Source: Vitreoscilla sp. (GTDB lineage Bacteria > Pseudomonadota > Gammaproteobacteria > Burkholderiales > Burkholderiaceae). Taken from it: a stretch of 7,883 bases of DNA. The stretch's first letter is position 1; every line of letters begins with the position of its first letter. Location of the stretch: positions 1-7,883 of the forward strand of contig JACMOG010000626.1 of the NCBI GenBank assembly GCA_014378125.1, in the 5' to 3' direction. Made by a program: the position numbers and the translations under genes. The notes under the pieces were generated by a model. It saw nothing but the letters and a program-made list of their open reading frames with translations, had not been told where the DNA came from and searched no databases. Shown in pieces: positions 6,087 through 7,883 of the stretch.

Positions 6087-6136
6087 TCGACGTGCCGGAA
6101 GGTGGCAGACCCCTCGCGGTCTGGCCCTGCTCAACG

Positions 6137-6160
6137 CGCCCGCCCCCCTGCGGGCGTTTT
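6137..6160 (+). terminator. Rho-independent terminator after the PA2169-type gene
   Basis: A perfect 7-bp GC stem, CGCCCGC (6137-6143) with GCGGGCG (6150-6156), has a six-base loop and is followed by TTTT. It lies 51 bp past the PA2169-type stop and ends only 20 bp before the BrkB start, so the U-run and the next ribosome binding site are almost adjacent. Confidence 0.75.
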
Positions 6161-6180
6161 CATTGGAGACTCGCACCTTG

Positions 6181-7041
6181 ATGACACCGACCACCGCCTG
6201 GTCTCTTGCCTGCGAGACGCTGAAATCGTGGAGCGACGACTACGCGTCCAGCATGGGCGCCGCCCTCGCCTACTACACGATGTTCTCGATCGCACCGCTG
6301 CTGCTGATCGTGATCTCCGTGGCCGGCCTGTTCTTCGGCGAGCAGGCCGCGCGCGGCGAGATCCTCGACCAGTTGCGGGGCCTGATGGGCACTGACGGCG
6401 CGCAGGCCGTGCAGACGCTGCTGGCCAGCGTCAACCATCCGAAGGCGGGCATCCTGGCCACGCTGTTCGGCATCGGCGCGCTGGTCGTGGGCGCCACCAC
6501 CGTGATTGGCGAGCTGCAGAACTCGCTGGACCGCATCTGGCGCGCGCCGCGGCGTGACCACCACACGGGCGTGATCAAGTGGGTCCACACCCGCCTGATC
6601 TCGCTGGGCATGATCATGGGCATCGGCTTCCTGCTGATGGTGTCGCTGGTGGCCAGCGCGCTGCTGGCCACGGTGCAGCGCTGGTTCGGCCGCTACGTGG
6701 ACTTCGGCGCGGCGGCGTCGGTGGTGGACTTCGCGCTGAGCTTCTGCTTCATCACGGTGGCGTTCGCGATGATCTACAAGCTGATGCCGCGGGTGCGCGT
6801 CGAGTGGCGCGACGTGGTCATCGGCGCGGTGGTGACGTCGCTGCTGTTCACGGTGGGCAAGATGGCGATCGGCGTGTACATCGGCCGCAGCGCGGTAGCC
6901 TCCACCTTCGGCGCGGCGGCGTCGCTGGTGGCGATGGTGGTGTGGGTGTACTGGTCGGCGCAGATCTTTCTGCTGGGGGCGGAGTTCACGTGGGTGTATG
7001 CGCGGCGGTGTGGGTCGCTGCGTGATGCGTCCTTGAAGTGA
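6181..7041 (+). CDS. YihY/BrkB (virulence factor BrkB-like) family inner-membrane protein
   Basis: The 286-residue product has six predicted membrane helices at about 27-52, 88-110, 138-163, 178-201, 212-234 and 246-273. Family blocks are clear: ALAYYTMFSIAPLLL (28-42), ELQNSLDRIW (111-120) and the C-terminal VASTFGAAASLVAM with YWSAQIFLLGAEFTWVY. The family is named after Bordetella BrkB, once called an RNase BN in error; its molecular function is unresolved, with transport suggested. The start is the ATG at 6181; a TTG one codon earlier is better spaced from GGAG (6165-6168) and is an alternative. The gene sits just after a terminator, so it needs its own promoter or read-through. I see no convincing promoter: a TGGCAGA-CCCC-TCGC at 6103 is weak. 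The C-terminal tail is short. Confidence 0.9.
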   Translation: MTPTTAWSLACETLKSWSDDYASSMGAALAYYTMFSIAPLLLIVISVAGLFFGEQAARGEILDQLRGLMGTDGAQAVQTLLASVNHPKAGILATLFGIGALVVGATTVIGELQNSLDRIWRAPRRDHHTGVIKWVHTRLISLGMIMGIGFLLMVSLVASALLATVQRWFGRYVDFGAAASVVDFALSFCFITVAFAMIYKLMPRVRVEWRDVVIGAVVTSLLFTVGKMAIGVYIGRSAVASTFGAAASLVAMVVWVYWSAQIFLLGAEFTWVYARRCGSLRDASLK

Positions 7042-7236
7042 GGGCGGCGCTCGAAGCGTTCTACCGTCACTTCGACACAAGGCGTATGCGTCCGCAAGCC
7101 GTGTAACCGTCTGTTGGCCGATCAGATGGCATCAGTTCAAGCCCTGATCCCAGCAAATCGGATTGACCGGGAAAAACGCACATTTGCGACCGGTGTTCAT
7201 GCGACCGCACCCGGACGCCGGTGCCATGCTTCATCC
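7042..7236. other. Intergenic region upstream of the 102-residue protein
   Basis: This 195-bp stretch is less GC-rich than its surroundings. It contains GCAAAT (7153-7158) and ATTTGC (7182-7187), a 6-bp dyad with a 23-bp centre, and a TTGACC (7163-7168) that could be a -35 element but has no matching -10. No sigma-54-type site is present, unlike the regions to the left. A promoter for the next two genes probably lies here. Confidence 0.35.
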
Positions 7237-7545
7237 ATGGACTCGAAACAACTTTTCATCGAACACCTCTCCGGCGAACTCCAGGCCATGGAGGTAGGTC
7301 GCGTGCCCATGAACGCCCTGCGCTACCGCGTCCACGCCAAGATGCTGCGCAAGGCGCTCATCGGCGCGGCCACGCCGTTGCTGCTCGAGCGCCAGGGGGG
7401 CGCCCACCCGCAGGTCGTGCACGCGCTGTCCAACCGGTTCTTCGAGGAGACCGGCCACCTGCTGCAACCCAACGCCACCGCCCACAAGGCTCGCTCGGTG
7501 CTGGAACGCACGCTGGCCACCTGTCGCCAGGCTCGCCAGAAGTAG
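7237..7545 (+). CDS. Uncharacterised 102-residue helical protein
   Basis: I do not recognise the family. The product is predicted to be mostly helical and soluble, with many Arg, Lys and His, one Cys (C96) and no signal peptide or membrane helix. Notable segments are LRYRVHAKMLRKALI (28-42) and HALSNRFFEETGHLL (62-76). The ATG at 7237 is the best start on composition, although it has no strong ribosome binding site; a TTG at 7114 would add 41 residues of unconvincing composition. A secreted-protein gene follows 28 bp downstream on the same strand, so the two are probably co-transcribed. Codon use matches the neighbouring genes, which supports it being real. Confidence 0.65.
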   Translation: MDSKQLFIEHLSGELQAMEVGRVPMNALRYRVHAKMLRKALIGAATPLLLERQGGAHPQVVHALSNRFFEETGHLLQPNATAHKARSVLERTLATCRQARQK

Positions 7546-7573
7546 CCCCGACTGCGCCTGCCGAGGAGCCGAC

Positions 7574-7883
7574 GTGGCCGCCAGAACCGTATCCGTCCTC
7601 GCGCTCGGCGCCCTGCTGCTGGCCGCCCGTGGCGCACCCGCCGCCGCCGACCTCACCGACACCGAACGCCGCTGGCTGGCGGGCGCCACGCCCCCCGTGG
7701 CGTGGGCGCTCAAGCAGGGCATGCCCATCGACATCGTCGTGCTGCCGCAGGCCGACGCCGGCGCCGCCCCGCTGGCCATGGGCTACCAGGACGGCCGCTG
7801 CAAGCTGGTCTTCGCCATGCGCGGCAACCCGGCCGCCCAATCCACGCTGGACGCCATCCCCGCGCCGCTGATGCAGGCCACGC
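7574..7883 (+). CDS. Secreted protein of unknown function, N-terminal part only
   Basis: A GTG start at 7574 has GAGGAG (7563-7568) five bases upstream. The first 103 codons are visible. Residues 1-25 form a signal peptide with a hydrophobic run SVLALGALLLAA and a likely cut after APAAA. The mature start has DLTDTERRWL, then a strand-like PIDIVVLPQ and YQDGRCKLVFAMRGNP (71-86) containing the only visible cysteine (C76). The protein is presumably periplasmic or exported. I do not recognise a catalytic motif in the visible part; the C-terminal domain lies beyond the window. It probably shares a transcript with the preceding 102-residue gene. Confidence 0.75.
   Translation, partial: MAARTVSVLALGALLLAARGAPAAADLTDTERRWLAGATPPVAWALKQGMPIDIVVLPQADAGAAPLAMGYQDGRCKLVFAMRGNPAAQSTLDAIPAPLMQAT

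Noticed and set aside
6103..6117. TGGCAGA-CCCC-TCGC as a sigma-54 promoter for BrkB
   Set aside because: Has GG-N10-GC spacing, but matches fewer consensus bases, and its predicted start would run straight into the terminator hairpin. GG-N10-GC alone is common in DNA this GC-rich.
7048..7063. CGCT-CGA-AGCG followed by TTCT as a terminator after BrkB
   Set aside because: Only a 4-bp stem with a three-base loop and no real U-run.
6160..7080. 306-codon minus-strand frame opposite the BrkB gene, and similar ones at 4080-5210 and 5220-6194
   Set aside because: His/Arg/Gln-rich composition, no domain, and clear genes on the other strand.
7163..7191. TTGACC as the -35 element of a sigma-70 promoter before the 102-residue gene
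   Set aside because: The base run at the expected -10 position (GCGACC) does not resemble TATAAT.

Overview
The window is very GC-rich (roughly two thirds G+C by eye) and densely coding. Its proteins match families common in Burkholderiales (Betaproteobacteria): an RpoN with the ARRTVTKYR box, a ClsB-type phospholipase-D enzyme, a PA2169-type four-helix protein and a short 'SLPHE-DES ... DTDRGP' protein. A Comamonadaceae, Leptothrix or Rubrivivax-type host is my best guess. No rRNA, tRNA, CRISPR array or insertion sequence is visible.

Layout of the minus strand, read right to left from about 4.05 kb. An outer-membrane beta-barrel protein (4045-3425) is followed after 37 bp by a small polar protein (3387-3103). 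A 289-bp intergenic region leads to rpoN, sigma-54 (2813-1350). Then comes a hybrid histidine kinase/receiver protein (1082 to beyond base 1), cut by the window edge. Layout of the plus strand, from about 4.24 kb. A cardiolipin synthase-like PLD enzyme (4236-5519), a PA2169/DUF2383 ferritin-like protein (5631-6086), a Rho-independent terminator (6137-6160), a YihY/BrkB membrane protein (6181-7041), a 102-residue protein of unknown function (7237-7545), and the start of a secreted protein (7574 to beyond the end).

The most notable signal is a set of -24/-12 (sigma-54) promoters around the rpoN gene. Two match TGGCACG-N4-TTGC exactly: one directly upstream of rpoN itself, one upstream of the outer-membrane protein. 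Weaker matches with the same GG-N10-GC spacing lie upstream of the cardiolipin synthase gene, facing the outer-membrane protein promoter across a shared 190-bp region, and upstream of the PA2169-type gene. I infer a self-regulated RpoN with a linked set of envelope genes (beta-barrel protein, phospholipid synthesis, ferritin-like stress protein). No sigma-54 activator (AAA+ enhancer-binding protein) is in the window, so the input signal is unknown.

Other points of interest. The hybrid kinase keeps its phospho-accepting His and Asp sites but has lost most of its ATP-binding signature. A membrane segment is encoded in frame just upstream of its only well-supported start codon. The rpoN gene is away from its usual lptB and hpf/ptsN neighbours.
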